DNA of 24,651 bases from JACQHM01 sp964535215 (GTDB lineage Bacteria; Methylomirabilota; Methylomirabilia; Methylomirabilales; JACQHM01): NCBI GenBank assembly GCA_964535215.1, contig CAZHST010000044.1, positions 1-24,651 on the forward strand, given 5' to 3'. Under the pieces are notes generated by a model. It saw nothing but the letters and a program-made list of their open reading frames with translations, ran no database searches and had not been told where the DNA came from. A program made the position numbers and the translations under genes. Positions 7,168 through 16,100 of the stretch are shown here, piece by piece; the first letter of the stretch is position 1, and each line of letters starts with the position of its first letter.

Positions 7168-10023
7168 TTAGGCGCCGCAGCACTTCTTGTACTTCCTGCC
7201 GCTCCCACAGGGGCAGGGGTCGTTTCGACCGATCTTTTTCCCCCCCACCCGCATGGCAGGGGTAGCGGGCGTCGCTGCCGCCGGGCGGGGCGAGCGACTT
7301 ACCATCGGGGCCGGCCTTCGCCTCCCGTTGCCGGAGCGGGCAAGGGCCTCTGGCTCCCCCTCCTCCACCTCGGCCGGCGCGAGCTGGACCTTAAAGAGGT
7401 ACTCGACCGCCTGGCCCTTGATCCGCTCGACCATCTCCTCGAAGAGATCGAAGGCCTCCCGCTTGTACTCGATCAAGGGGTCCTTCTGACCGTAGCCCCT
7501 CAAGCCGATCCCCTCCTTGAGATGATCCATGGCCAGGAGGTGATCCTTCCACTGGGAGTCCAACACCTGGAGGAGGATCATCCGCTCCAGGAAGCGCATG
7601 GTGGGGGAGCCGAGCTGCCGTTCCTTGGCCTCGTAGGCCCCTTTAAACACCTCCTCCAACCGATCCCGGACCAGGGCCCGGGTCAGATGGGGGACCTCCT
7701 CGGGGGAGAAGGAGAGTTCCACATCGAACCGCTGCTTCACGGCCTCCGAGAGACGGGCTAAGTCCCACTCCTCGGGATACGTGTCCTCGTTAGTGTAGGT
7801 CTCGACCAGCTGATCCAGGACATCGCCGATCATCTCCAGAATGTGGTCTTTGAGATCCTCGCTCTCCAGGATCCGGCGGCGCTCGGCATAGATCACCTGG
7901 CGCTGCTTGTTCATCACGTCGTCATATTCCAAAAGGTGCTTCCGGATCTCAAAGTTGTAGGCCTCCACCCTCTTCTGGGCCGTCTGGATGGCCTTGGTCA
8001 CCCAGGGGTGCTCGATGGGCTCCCCCTCCTCCATGCCGAGCTTCCCCATGATCCGGGAGATCCGGTCCGAGGCGAAGAGGCGCATCAGGTCATCCTCCAA
8101 CGAGAGGTAGAAGCGGGAGGAGCCGGGATCCCCCTGGCGGCCGGCCCGGCCCCGGAGCTGGTTGTCAATCCTCCTGGCCTCGTGCCGTTCCGTCCCGATG
8201 ATGTGAAGGCCTCCCAGCGCGACGACCTTCTTATGCTCCTCCTCCGTCTCCTTTCTCGCCTTGACCAGGGCGGCGGCGTAGGCCTCGGGATCAGGCGTGT
8301 CCAGGAGGCCGTAGGCCTGCATCTTCTTCACTTCCTCCAAGGTCTTCTCGTACTCCTCCTGGGAGATCCCCTCCTTCGAGACCTCCCCCCGCCGGACCCT
8401 CTCGGCCGCCAGGAAGCTGGGGTTTCCCCCCAGGAGGATGTCGGTCCCCCGCCCGGCCATGTTGGTGGCAATGGTGACCGCCTTGAACCGTCCCGCCTGG
8501 GCGACGATCTCCGCCTCCCGCTCATGGTGCTTGGCGTTCAGGACCTGGTGCGGGATCCCCCTCCTTTTCAGCATCGCGGAGAGCTTCTCGGACTTCTCGA
8601 TGGAGGTCGTCCCCACCAGGACCGGGCGGCCTATGCTATAACATTCCTCAATCTCCTTCACGACGGCCTCGTACTTCTCCCGCTCGGTTCTGTAGACGAC
8701 GTCCGGGTGGTTTGTCCGGATCAGGGGCCTGTTGGTCGGGATGACGACCACATCCAGGTTATAGATCTGGGCAAACTCTGCCGCCTCCGTATCGGCCGTT
8801 CCCGTCATCCCGGCCAGCTTCTTGTACATCCGAAAGTAGTTCTGGATGGTGATGGTGGCTAAAGTTTGGTTCTCCCGCTCGATCCTTACCCGCTCCTTCG
8901 CCTCGACGGCCTGGTGGAGCCCATCCGACCAGCGGCGGCCCGGCATTAGGCGACCCGTGAACTCGTCCACGATGATGACCTCGCCGTCCTTCACCATGTA
9001 ATCCACATCGCGTCGGAAGAGGTTGTGGGCCTTCAGGGCCTGATGGATATGGTGGACGAGGTCCATGTGGGCAGGGTCGTAGAGGTTCCGGACCCCGAGG
9101 AGCCGCTCCACCTTGGCGATCCCGGCCTCCGTTAAGGCCACCGTCTTGTGCTTCTCGTCCACGATGTAATCACCCTGGGCCGTCATCTCCACCTCCGAGA
9201 GCTTTCCCTCGGTGATGGTGGCCGCCCGCTTCAACTGCCGGACAACCCGGTCAATCTGGTAGTAGAGATCCGGGGCCTCCTCGGAAGGACCGGAGATGAT
9301 CAGGGGGGTTCGGGCCTCGTCAATCAGGATGTTGTCCACCTCATCAACGATGGCGTAGAACAGCTCCCGCTGGACCATCTCCTCCAGGCTGAACTTCATG
9401 TTGTCCCGAAGGTAGTCAAAGCCAAACTCGTTGTTGGTCCCGTAGGTGATGTCGGCCAGGTAGGCCTCCTTCCGCGGGCAGGGGCGAAGGTTGGCCATGC
9501 GAAGGTCGGAGGCCCGGTACGAGGGGTCAAAGAGGTAGGAGGCCTCGTGTTGCAACACCCCGACGGAGAGACCGAGGGCGTGGTAGATGGGACCCATCCA
9601 CTGGGTGTCGCGCTTCGCCAGGTAATCGTTGACGGTCACGATGTGGACCCCCCGCCCGAGCAGGGCATTTAGGTACGCCGGGAGGGTCGCCACCAGCGTC
9701 TTCCCCTCACCGGTGGCCATCTCGGCGATCTTCCCCTCGTGGAGGACGATGCCCCCCAAGAGCTGGACGTCAAAGTGGCGCATCTGGAGGACCCGCCTCC
9801 CGACCTCCCGGACGGTGGCAAAGGCCTCAGGGAGGATGTCCTCGAGGGTCTCCCCCGCAGCGATCCTCGCTTTGAACTGGTCGGTCCGGGCCCGAAGCTC
9901 CGCATCGGTGAGCCGTTCGATCTCGGGCTCTAACGCGTTGATCTTTGCCACAATCGGCCGGAGCCGTTTCAGCTCCCGCTCGTTCTTCGTTCCCAGGATC
10001 ATGCGAAGGATAAAGTTGATCAT
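7168..10023 (-). CDS. secA: Preprotein translocase ATPase SecA
   Basis: This 951-residue SecA is the motor that drives unfolded preproteins through SecYEG. Visible: the N-terminal NERELKRLRPIV, Walker A ATGEGKT (103-109) within MATGEGKTLVATLPAYL, the VNDYLAKRD and TYGTNNEFGFDYLRDNM motifs, the DEVDNILIDEARTPL DEAD-type box (around 230), the second nucleotide fold with MAGRGTDI, GLHIIGTERHEARRIDNQLRGRAGRQGDPGS, and a C-terminal zinc motif CPCGSGRKYKKCC (Cys937, 939, 948, 949) that binds SecB and phospholipid. Compared with E. coli it has roughly 20-25 extra residues before EAYLADITYGTNN, seen in several phyla. ATG at 10023 is used; GGAGG lies about 15 bases upstream. It stands alone on its strand between a capA terminator and the convergent HAMP gene. 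Confidence 0.99.
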   Translation of the reverse strand: MINFILRMILGTKNERELKRLRPIVAKINALEPEIERLTDAELRARTDQFKARIAAGETLEDILPEAFATVREVGRRVLQMRHFDVQLLGGIVLHEGKIAEMATGEGKTLVATLPAYLNALLGRGVHIVTVNDYLAKRDTQWMGPIYHALGLSVGVLQHEASYLFDPSYRASDLRMANLRPCPRKEAYLADITYGTNNEFGFDYLRDNMKFSLEEMVQRELFYAIVDEVDNILIDEARTPLIISGPSEEAPDLYYQIDRVVRQLKRAATITEGKLSEVEMTAQGDYIVDEKHKTVALTEAGIAKVERLLGVRNLYDPAHMDLVHHIHQALKAHNLFRRDVDYMVKDGEVIIVDEFTGRLMPGRRWSDGLHQAVEAKERVRIERENQTLATITIQNYFRMYKKLAGMTGTADTEAAEFAQIYNLDVVVIPTNRPLIRTNHPDVVYRTEREKYEAVVKEIEECYSIGRPVLVGTTSIEKSEKLSAMLKRRGIPHQVLNAKHHEREAEIVAQAGRFKAVTIATNMAGRGTDILLGGNPSFLAAERVRRGEVSKEGISQEEYEKTLEEVKKMQAYGLLDTPDPEAYAAALVKARKETEEEHKKVVALGGLHIIGTERHEARRIDNQLRGRAGRQGDPGSSRFYLSLEDDLMRLFASDRISRIMGKLGMEEGEPIEHPWVTKAIQTAQKRVEAYNFEIRKHLLEYDDVMNKQRQVIYAERRRILESEDLKDHILEMIGDVLDQLVETYTNEDTYPEEWDLARLSEAVKQRFDVELSFSPEEVPHLTRALVRDRLEEVFKGAYEAKERQLGSPTMRFLERMILLQVLDSQWKDHLLAMDHLKEGIGLRGYGQKDPLIEYKREAFDLFEEMVERIKGQAVEYLFKVQLAPAEVEEGEPEALARSGNGRRRPAPMVSRSPRPAAATPATPAMRVGGKKIGRNDPCPCGSGRKYKKCCGA

Positions 10024-10054
10024 GGCTTTCCGCTCGCCTCCTCAACGGGCCTCT

Positions 10055-10145
10055 AGCTTTCAGCCTTCAGCCTAAAGAGCGTTCAAGGTTCCAGGTGGAA
10101 CGCTGAACTTCGAACGGTCAGGGCTGATGGCTGATGCCTGAACGC
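10055..10145. repeat. Degenerate heptamer tandem repeat upstream of secA
   Basis: Thirteen consecutive 7-base units can be laid out without a gap: AGCTTTC, AGCCTTC, AGCCTAA, AGAGCGT, TCAAGGT, TCCAGGT, GGAACGC, TGAACTT, CGAACGG, TCAGGGC, TGATGGC, TGATGCC, TGAACGC. Neighbouring units resemble one another (for example AGCTTTC/AGCCTTC, TCAAGGT/TCCAGGT, TGATGGC/TGATGCC), and similarity drifts along the array. It occupies most of the spacer between the secA start and the capA terminator, so any secA promoter must lie in or beside it. Similar 7-base phrasing occurs in other spacers of this window. Confidence 0.65.
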
Positions 10146-10184
10146 GTGCAAGAATTTTACCACAGGTGGCTCAGCCCTTCCAAG

Positions 10185-10230
10185 AAAAACACCAAGGCCC
10201 CTCGGCTGGGGCCCAGGGGCTCTGGCCTTT
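10185..10230 (-). terminator. Intrinsic terminator after the capA-like gene
   Basis: Read on the minus strand, about 20 bases after the CapA-like stop, there is a GC-rich hairpin with outer arms AAGGCC (10224-10229) and GGCCTT (10194-10199) and an inner CCCCT/AGGGG pairing. It is followed by GGTGTTTTTC, giving a run of five U. This fits a Rho-independent terminator ending the M23 peptidase/CapA transcript before secA. Confidence 0.65.
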
Positions 10231-10252
10231 CACCCTCCTCTCCCGTTGAGGC

Positions 10253-11374
10253 CTACCTTGGACCCGTGGCTGGGAGCACCTCCACCTCCCGCGACGTTAG
10301 GGCCTCGATGGTCAGAAAGCCCCGCGAGTACACCTTGAGGCGCCTGATCACCCGGGCCGCCTCCTCCCCCTGAAGCTCAACGGGCTGGAAACGGGCATGG
10401 GGGGGATTGGTGGTTCGGATCGGAACGATCTCCACGCCCCGGATCCCCTCCCTCGCCAACCGTACCTTCAAGATGATGGAGTCTTTATCCTGGGGGTCCC
10501 ACTTCCCGCCGAAGACGAGGTTGCCCAAGGAATAGGCGATGATCCCCCCCCCATAGGCCTCGATCCCTTGGAGGACATGGGGATGATGGCCAAGGACCAG
10601 ATGGGCCCCCCGGTCAATGGTGAAGCGGGCCAGGAACCGCTGGTCAGCCTCCGGGTAAAAGCTCCCCTCCCGGCCCCAGTGGAACGACACCACGACCAGA
10701 TCCACCAAAGGTTTCAACCTCGCCAGATCCTCTCCGATCATCGTCCGGAGGGTCTCGACCGAAGAAGGATGGCCGGCCACGCCGGGCCTCCTTGTCGAGG
10801 CATGGATCGCCCTGGGTTCGGACGATCCCGGGCCGAGGTACACATACCCCAGGAATCCAACCCGTAACCCTTTCCGCTCGACCACGGCCCCTGCCCGGGC
10901 CTGCTTCACCGTCTCACCAGACCCGAAGGAGATGATCCCCACCCGGTCAAGGGTGGCGATGGTGTCCCGGAGGCCAAGGGGACCGTAATCCATGATGTGG
11001 TTATTCGCCAGGTTGGCCACGGAGATCCCACCCAGGATCAGGATGCCAACGGATCGGGGATCGGCCCGGAAGTTGAACCGCTTGGAGAGCTTCCACCCTC
11101 GGGTGGTCAGGGGACCTTCCAGATTGATGAGGGCGATATCGGCCTGGCGGAAATGATGAGCGATCTTGGCGAAGGGATACGCAAGGGCCTCCGGCGGGAA
11201 CGAAGTCCCCCACCGCTCCTGGAGGTACCTCTCCAGGTGATAGCCGAGGGTCACATCACCGCCGGCGGCCAGGAGAACTTCTCCCCCGGGCTGGGAGACG
11301 CCAAAGGTGCTACCCGGCAGGAGCATCGCTCCGAGGAGAGCCCCGCTGATGAACCTCGGCCTCCAGACCTTCAA
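10253..11374 (-). CDS. CapA/PgsA-like secreted metallophosphoesterase-fold protein
   Basis: This 373-residue protein belongs to the CapA (poly-gamma-glutamate capsule biosynthesis, PGA_cap) family. It has a signal peptide (basic start, hydrophobic 10-25, cleavage around STFG-VS), so it acts outside the cytoplasmic membrane. Family motifs are AAGGDVTLG (Asp40), NLEGPLTT, ANNHIMDYGPLGLRDT, VVSFHWGREGSF, and GAHLVLGHHPHVLQGIE followed by IAYSLGNLVFGG; these His, Asp and Asn residues form the metal site. The start is TTG at 11374, two bases after the M23 peptidase stop, with AAGGAG about 11 bases upstream; the next ATG would destroy the signal peptide. Tight linkage to a peptidoglycan hydrolase suggests envelope work. 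No other capsule genes are present, so poly-glutamate synthesis is not implied. Confidence 0.9.
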   Translation of the reverse strand: MKVWRPRFISGALLGAMLLPGSTFGVSQPGGEVLLAAGGDVTLGYHLERYLQERWGTSFPPEALAYPFAKIAHHFRQADIALINLEGPLTTRGWKLSKRFNFRADPRSVGILILGGISVANLANNHIMDYGPLGLRDTIATLDRVGIISFGSGETVKQARAGAVVERKGLRVGFLGYVYLGPGSSEPRAIHASTRRPGVAGHPSSVETLRTMIGEDLARLKPLVDLVVVSFHWGREGSFYPEADQRFLARFTIDRGAHLVLGHHPHVLQGIEAYGGGIIAYSLGNLVFGGKWDPQDKDSIILKVRLAREGIRGVEIVPIRTTNPPHARFQPVELQGEEAARVIRRLKVYSRGFLTIEALTSREVEVLPATGPR

Positions 11375-11376
11375 GG

Positions 11377-12351
11377 TCAGAGCTGCTCCTTGGACAGCAA
11401 CCGATCAAGGCCCCCTGCCAACGGATCAGCCATCGGGCCTTCCCCAGGCACCGGCAGGTCACCCTCCACGATATAGTCCCGGGGGTCGACCCACCGGCCG
11501 TTTAAGCGCACCCCGTAGTGGAGATGGGGCCCTGTTGAGAGTCCCGTGCTTCCCGAGTAGGCGATAAGCTGACCCCTCTTCACCCGGTGTCCGGCCTTGA
11601 CCATCAGCTTGCTGTTATGGCCGTAAAAGGTGGAGAAGCCGTGACCATGCTCGAGCAAGATGGCATTCCCGTGGCCGGAGAGGAAGCCAGCATAGGCCAC
11701 CACCCCAGCGGCGGGGGCCAGGACGGGGGTCCCGACGGGGACGGCGATGTCTACCCCTTCATGCATCTCCCGCCGGCCGGTGAAGGGGGAGATCCGGTCC
11801 CCGAAACCGGAGGTGAGCCACCCCTTGACAGGCCAGATGATCGGGGTGGAGGCCAGGAGCGACTGCTTCTCCTCAAAGAACTTTTTCAACTCCCGTAGGC
11901 TCCGCTCGCGGAGGGCGACCTCCCGCTGGAGCTCCTCCAGATCCCGCTTCATCCTGCTGACAAGGTCCCCCTCGGGTGACGCCACCACGTTAAGCTGGGC
12001 ACCACCCTCCCCCTCCTCGATCCCTCCGATGGCAAGGGTGGAACCCCCCGATCTCAATCCCGCCACCCTCCTGAGTTTCTGGTCCAGATCCTTTAAGGAG
12101 AGGAGCTCCCGTTCCAGCTTCTGAAACCGTTCCCGGACAAAACGGTGTTCCCCCACCTCCCGGCGGAGTCGCTTCAGCTCCAGGATCTGGCTCTGAAGCG
12201 CGATGTACTGATAGATGGAGAAGAAAAACCAGACGAGGATGAAGCCAAGGATCCCGGCCAGGACAGCGAAGGCAGACTTCGAGACATGGAGCTTCAGGGC
12301 CTTCGCGGTCGCGTCGGGAAGGATCAGAATGGTGTAAAACTTTTTCGCCAT
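11377..12351 (-). CDS. Membrane-anchored M23 family peptidoglycan endopeptidase
   Basis: This 324-residue protein has a short cytoplasmic start (MAKKFYTILILPDATAKALK), one membrane helix (27-49), a long charged coiled-coil region (52-165) and a C-terminal LytM/M23 domain (172-292). Zinc and catalytic residues are complete: His197 and Asp201 in MHEGVDI, His245 in FYGH, His276 and His278 in GPHLHYG. Such proteins cut peptide cross-links in periplasmic peptidoglycan, or activate other hydrolases when residues are missing; here they are present, so enzymatic activity is expected. The frame extends to 12429, but the ATG at 12351 has GGGGGGAAAAG upstream and begins the sequence typical of the family. 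A CapA-like gene follows 2 bases downstream. Confidence 0.95.
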   Translation of the reverse strand: MAKKFYTILILPDATAKALKLHVSKSAFAVLAGILGFILVWFFFSIYQYIALQSQILELKRLRREVGEHRFVRERFQKLERELLSLKDLDQKLRRVAGLRSGGSTLAIGGIEEGEGGAQLNVVASPEGDLVSRMKRDLEELQREVALRERSLRELKKFFEEKQSLLASTPIIWPVKGWLTSGFGDRISPFTGRREMHEGVDIAVPVGTPVLAPAAGVVAYAGFLSGHGNAILLEHGHGFSTFYGHNSKLMVKAGHRVKRGQLIAYSGSTGLSTGPHLHYGVRLNGRWVDPRDYIVEGDLPVPGEGPMADPLAGGLDRLLSKEQL

Positions 12352-12490
12352 CTTTTCCCCCCAAAGGAGATCGCAAGGCTTCCCTGAAGGGGGCCCAGGG
12401 AAGAGAGCCTCGCTTCCACCAAACATCACCTGAACAAGGATGAAGCAAACCGGAAAGGGGCAGGGGCTGGGATGACCGAGGATTTCGCAA

Positions 12491-12520
12491 ACGCTATCAT
12501 GACGAAGGAAGGGCTGTCAA
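12491..12520 (-). promoter_or_regulatory. Candidate sigma-70 promoter for the M23/CapA operon
   Basis: On the minus strand a perfect -35 TTGACA (12515-12520) is followed after 18 bases by TAGCGT (12491-12496), which shares the key T, A and final T with TATAAT; ATAGCG at 17 bases is an alternative. It lies about 140 bases upstream of the M23 start, in the only larger spacer before that gene. The -10 is weak. Confidence 0.4.
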
Positions 12521-12521
12521 G

Positions 12522-12553
12522 AAAAATGCGCCAACAGCTCCCTCGCTGAGTTG
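12522..12553 (-). terminator. Weak candidate terminator after the selenoprotein gene
   Basis: Just past the TAG stop of the redoxin gene on the minus strand, CAA-CU-CAGC and GCUG-UUG can pair around a GAGGGA loop with a two-base bulge. GGCGCA and a run of five U follow. The stem is short and the U-run is several bases away, so this is a weak call. It would separate the cyclase/selenoprotein transcript from the M23 promoter. Confidence 0.3.
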
Positions 12554-12570
12554 CAAAAATTGTGCCGCCG

Positions 12571-13167
12571 CTACTCAAGCAGGGCCAGTTGGCGGAGAAG
12601 GTCGGCGGTGGAAGGGAGGGCCCCGATGGGACCGGTGGTGTGGACGTAGCGGATCGTTCCAGATGGATCGACGATGAAGACGGCTTGCTCCGGGTCGTTC
12701 AAACCGTAACGCTTGAGGTAGGGTAAAGGGGAGGCACTCCTTTCCCCGCGGAGCAGCCGGTCGCTCGCCTCGGCGGCAACGCAGGCCACGAAATCGCGGA
12801 CCTCCTCGACGAGTCCCTTCTCCGCCATGGGAACGCCGTAGAGCCGGTGCACCCCTCGGTCGGCGTCGCAGAGATAAGGGAAAGCCAGTTGATACTGCTG
12901 AAAGTAGAGCCGGGCCTCCTCAGGGGTGCTGTGGGTAATTTGGAGGAGCTCGGCGTCTCGCCGCTGGATCTCTGGATACCCCAGGCGCAACTGCGCCATG
13001 TGCCGGCGGCAGAAGGGTCAAAAGAGCCCTTTGGAGAACCACAGGATCACGTGAGACCTTCCCCGGTAATCCTCCAGGGCAATCTCTGGTCCCTGGGCTG
13101 AGGCCAGACGGAAGTTGGGCGCCGGAGTACCCACCGCCAGCACCCCAGCCGTCTCGTTTCGTTCCAT
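12571..13167 (-). CDS. Probable selenoprotein: peroxiredoxin-like (AhpC/TSA, redoxin) protein with UPFC motif, in-frame TGA read as selenocysteine
   Basis: Two open frames in the same phase are separated only by one TGA (13018-13020). Read through, they give one 198-residue redoxin: the fold start GTPAPNFRL (13-21), ILWFSKGLF-U-PFCRRHMAQL (41-60), ITHSTPEEARLYF, FPYLCDADRGVHRLYGVP, and a C-terminal VFIVDPSGTIRYVHTTGP. In AhpC/TSA-like proteins the TGA position (residue 50) holds the first Cys of CPFC, so U50-x-x-C53 is expected to be the redox centre. The start ATG at 13167 follows AAGGAGGGAAGGAAGG; homology covers both halves and no other defect is seen. A hairpin suited to a bacterial SECIS follows the TGA. 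It lies 29 bases after the cyclase gene, so it is cotranscribed. Alternatives: a nonsense mutation (TGC/TGT to TGA) or a sequence error. An ordinary gene finder would split it. Confidence 0.85.
12984..12997 (-). promoter_or_regulatory. Candidate bacterial SECIS hairpin
   Basis: In the mRNA (minus strand), bases 21-34 after the UGA form GGCGC-AGUU-GCGCC: a perfect five-pair GC stem and a four-base apical loop with G at its second place, the loop beginning 26 bases after UGA. Bacterial SECIS elements are short hairpins just inside the coding region with a G among the first two loop bases, so this fits. A competing fold (12991-13012) pairs CUGC-C-GCC with GGCGCAG around a loop starting GG; both cannot form at once. 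Confidence 0.55.
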
Positions 13168-13196
13168 CCTTCCTTCCCTCCTTGTCGGCCGCCTCC

Positions 13197-16100
13197 TCAG
13201 CAGAGGAAGGGCAGCATGATCAACGTATCCGGCGTGTAGCCGGTCCTCCGGCACACTTCCTGACCCTTCGCCAGGTATTCCTCCGCTCTGACGGTATCCC
13301 CCATGGCCAGGTAGAGGGTCGCCAACCCATCGTAGCAGGGAAACAGAAGTTGCGGCTCGCCGATCTCTTCGGCGATGGCGCAGGCCTCAAGATAGTAACG
13401 CTCGCTCTCCCCCAGTTGGTCCTGGCACTGGTGGATCTGCGCCAAGAGGATCAACGGGATCGGCAGGTGGTTCCGCTGGCCGAGCTGCTGGTCGAGGGCG
13501 ATGGAGGCCTCGGCCGCCTCGACCCCTTGGGTACAATCCCCCACCAGGGAACAGAAGCTTGAAGCCATGCTGGCGTACAGCCAGGACTGTTGGGAGAGAT
13601 CACCGATCTTCTTGGCCAAGGCCAGGCCCTCGTGACAACAGGCTATCGCCCGCTCCCGATCGACCGCGGCCAGGAGCATCCCTAAGTTCGTGTAGGCGCG
13701 ACACGCGGCAGCGGGAAGGTCATGCTCTAGAGCCGTCTGGAGGCTTTGCTCAACCTGGACGATCCCCTCCTCTAACTGGCCCCGGCGGGCCATGGAGACC
13801 CCGAAGGTGTTAGAGGCCTGGGAGATGACCTCAGGGGCCTCAAGCCGCTGTCCCAGCTCCAACGCCTTTTGGGCCCAGAGGATGGCCTGCTCATCATCCC
13901 CGATCCGGAAGTGGAGACGGCCCAGCTCGTGGTAGAGGAGGGCCGCCTCAACGCTTTCAGGTTCCCCGGCCAGGAGATCGAGGCCGCGTTGAAAGTGCTC
14001 CACCGCCTTCTCGCGATTCCCCCGGCCCCACCAGAAAAGCCCGATCTTCCGATGGACGGCTGCCAGGGAGGGCTTTCTCCCCAACGCCTCATAGAGGGCG
14101 AGGACCCTCTGCCAGTGTCCCAGAGCCACATCAGGCTCTCCCAAGGCGTTATGGGCATCGGCCAGCTTCTCTAAGACCTCCGCCTTGAGGGCAGGCTGAC
14201 CCTCCTGGGGTTCGAGGATCTCCAGGGCTTGTCGGTAGCAACGGGCGGCATCCTGGTTGGCGTAGATCTTTAAGGCCTTGTCCCCGAAGCGAAGGAGGTA
14301 CTGGAGGGCCCGCTCCCGGTCATCGCTCAAGCCGTAGTGATGCGCCAGTTGGGGGAGGTACTCGTCGAGCTGCTCGGCATGGAGCCGCTCCAGGGTCCTG
14401 GCGATCTGCCCATGGAGGGCGGCCCGGCGCTTCCGTAACAGGCTGTTATACGCCACCTCCTGGATCAGGGAGCTGCGGAATCGGTATTCGGGGGATCGCC
14501 CCCCGGCCCCGGGGACCTCGGTGAGCAGATCAGCGTGGAGGAGGGTCTCCAGATGGGCCTGAAACTCGTGGGGCCGGGCGGTGATCTGGCGGAGGACCTC
14601 GAGGTCGAAACTCGACCCGATCACGGCCGCTTCCAGCAACAGTTGCTTGGCCCGCGGTTCCAGGCTATCCAGACGGGAGAGGATGACCCCCTGGACCGTC
14701 GTGGGGATCTCCAGGGAAGGGGAGTCTCCCGCAAAGCGGATCCCCTCAGGGGTCCTGACCAGGAGACCGGCATCCATCAGGGAGCGCACCGCTTCCTCCA
14801 GGAAGAAGGGATTCCCCGCCGCGCGGCGCGCCACCAGCTCCCGAAGGGCCGTGAGAGACGGGGCCGGGAGAGGGCCAACCAGGGCCTGAAGGAACGTTTC
14901 GCTCTCCTCCAGGGTCAGGGGCTGGAGGCGGATGATGGTGCAATCCACGTTGGGGCTGTAGATCGCGACGGTGTGGGGCGTTGGCCGAGCCAGGAGGAGG
15001 AGCATGAGAGGTCGCTCGGGCACCCGATCGACCAGGGAGCGGAGCAGCTCGACGGAGGCGGCGTCGGCCCACTGGAAGTCCTCCACAATCAGGAGGACAG
15101 GACGGCGACGGCACTGACACTGGCAGATCTCCTTCACGGCCAGAAGGAGCTGGCGCTTGAGCTGCTCAGGGTCCAGGTGCTCAAGGCGAAGCTCCTTTTC
15201 CTCGAAGCCCAAAAGGTGTTCCACAACGGGGGCAATGGCCTCGACCTGGGCGCCCATGGCCCCTAAGACCTCCCGGATCTTCCCCCGCGCCAGAGCCGCA
15301 TCATCCTGGGGGGCCAGGTTAAAGCAGGATCGGAAGAAATGACTGAACACGTGGTAAGCCCCGCTCCCAAAGGACGAGCAGGCACTCTGGTAGACGGTGA
15401 TCCGGGCGAGGGAGCCCTCCGCATCGAGCCGTTTCAGGAACTCGACCAAGAGCCGGGACTTCCCGATGCCGGCCTCGCCAATTAAGGCCACGACCTGGGT
15501 CCTCCCCTTCAGGGCCCGATGGAAAAGGTCGAGGAGCTGACGAAGCTCCTCCTCCCGCCCGAGAAGCGGTGTGAGCAACCCTTCCTCCTCAAGGGGGAGG
15601 CCTCGCCCTATCCTGGGTCCGACCACCTCAAAGGCCTGGATCGGTTCGGTCTTCCCCTTCAAGGTCACGGCCCCGATAGGCCGATAGTCAAAGGCCTTCC
15701 GGGTCAGCCGATACGTCTCCTCGCTCACGGTGACCTTGCCTGGGGCCCCGACCTGCTGCAGCCTGGCCGCCACGTTGACCGGGTCCCCCACCACGCCATA
15801 ATCCTTCCCTTCGCCCACCACCCCGGCCACAACCAGGCCGGTATTGATGCCGATCCGCATGGTGAGCGCCCCCCCTGTCTTGTCACCCACACCGGCCCTG
15901 AGCTGCTGCAACCGCTCCTGCATCCCCAAGGCGGCCCGGACCGCCCGCTCGGGATCATCCTCGTGGGCTACCGGGGCGCCGAAGACGGCCAGGATGGCAT
16001 CGCCGATAAACTTTTCGATGAAGCCGTCATAGCGCCGGATCTCCTCGGCCAGGGTTTGAAAGCAACCCATCATCAGGCTCCGAAGCTCCTCCGGGTCGAG

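Noticed and set aside
7843..8862. 339-codon plus-strand frame opposite secA
   Set aside because: It is a shadow of secA codon bias; SecA homology on the other strand is continuous across it.
12571..12999. The 3' part of the redoxin gene as an independent gene starting at ATG 12999
   Set aside because: That start has no ribosome site, lies inside the conserved CRRHMAQL helix of the redoxin fold, and would leave both active-site positions outside the protein.
13197..13199. TGA stop of the cyclase gene as a second selenocysteine codon (it follows Phe-Leu-Cys)
   Set aside because: Read-through gives a Gly/Arg-rich tail with no homology and runs into the ribosome site of the next gene; it is an ordinary stop.
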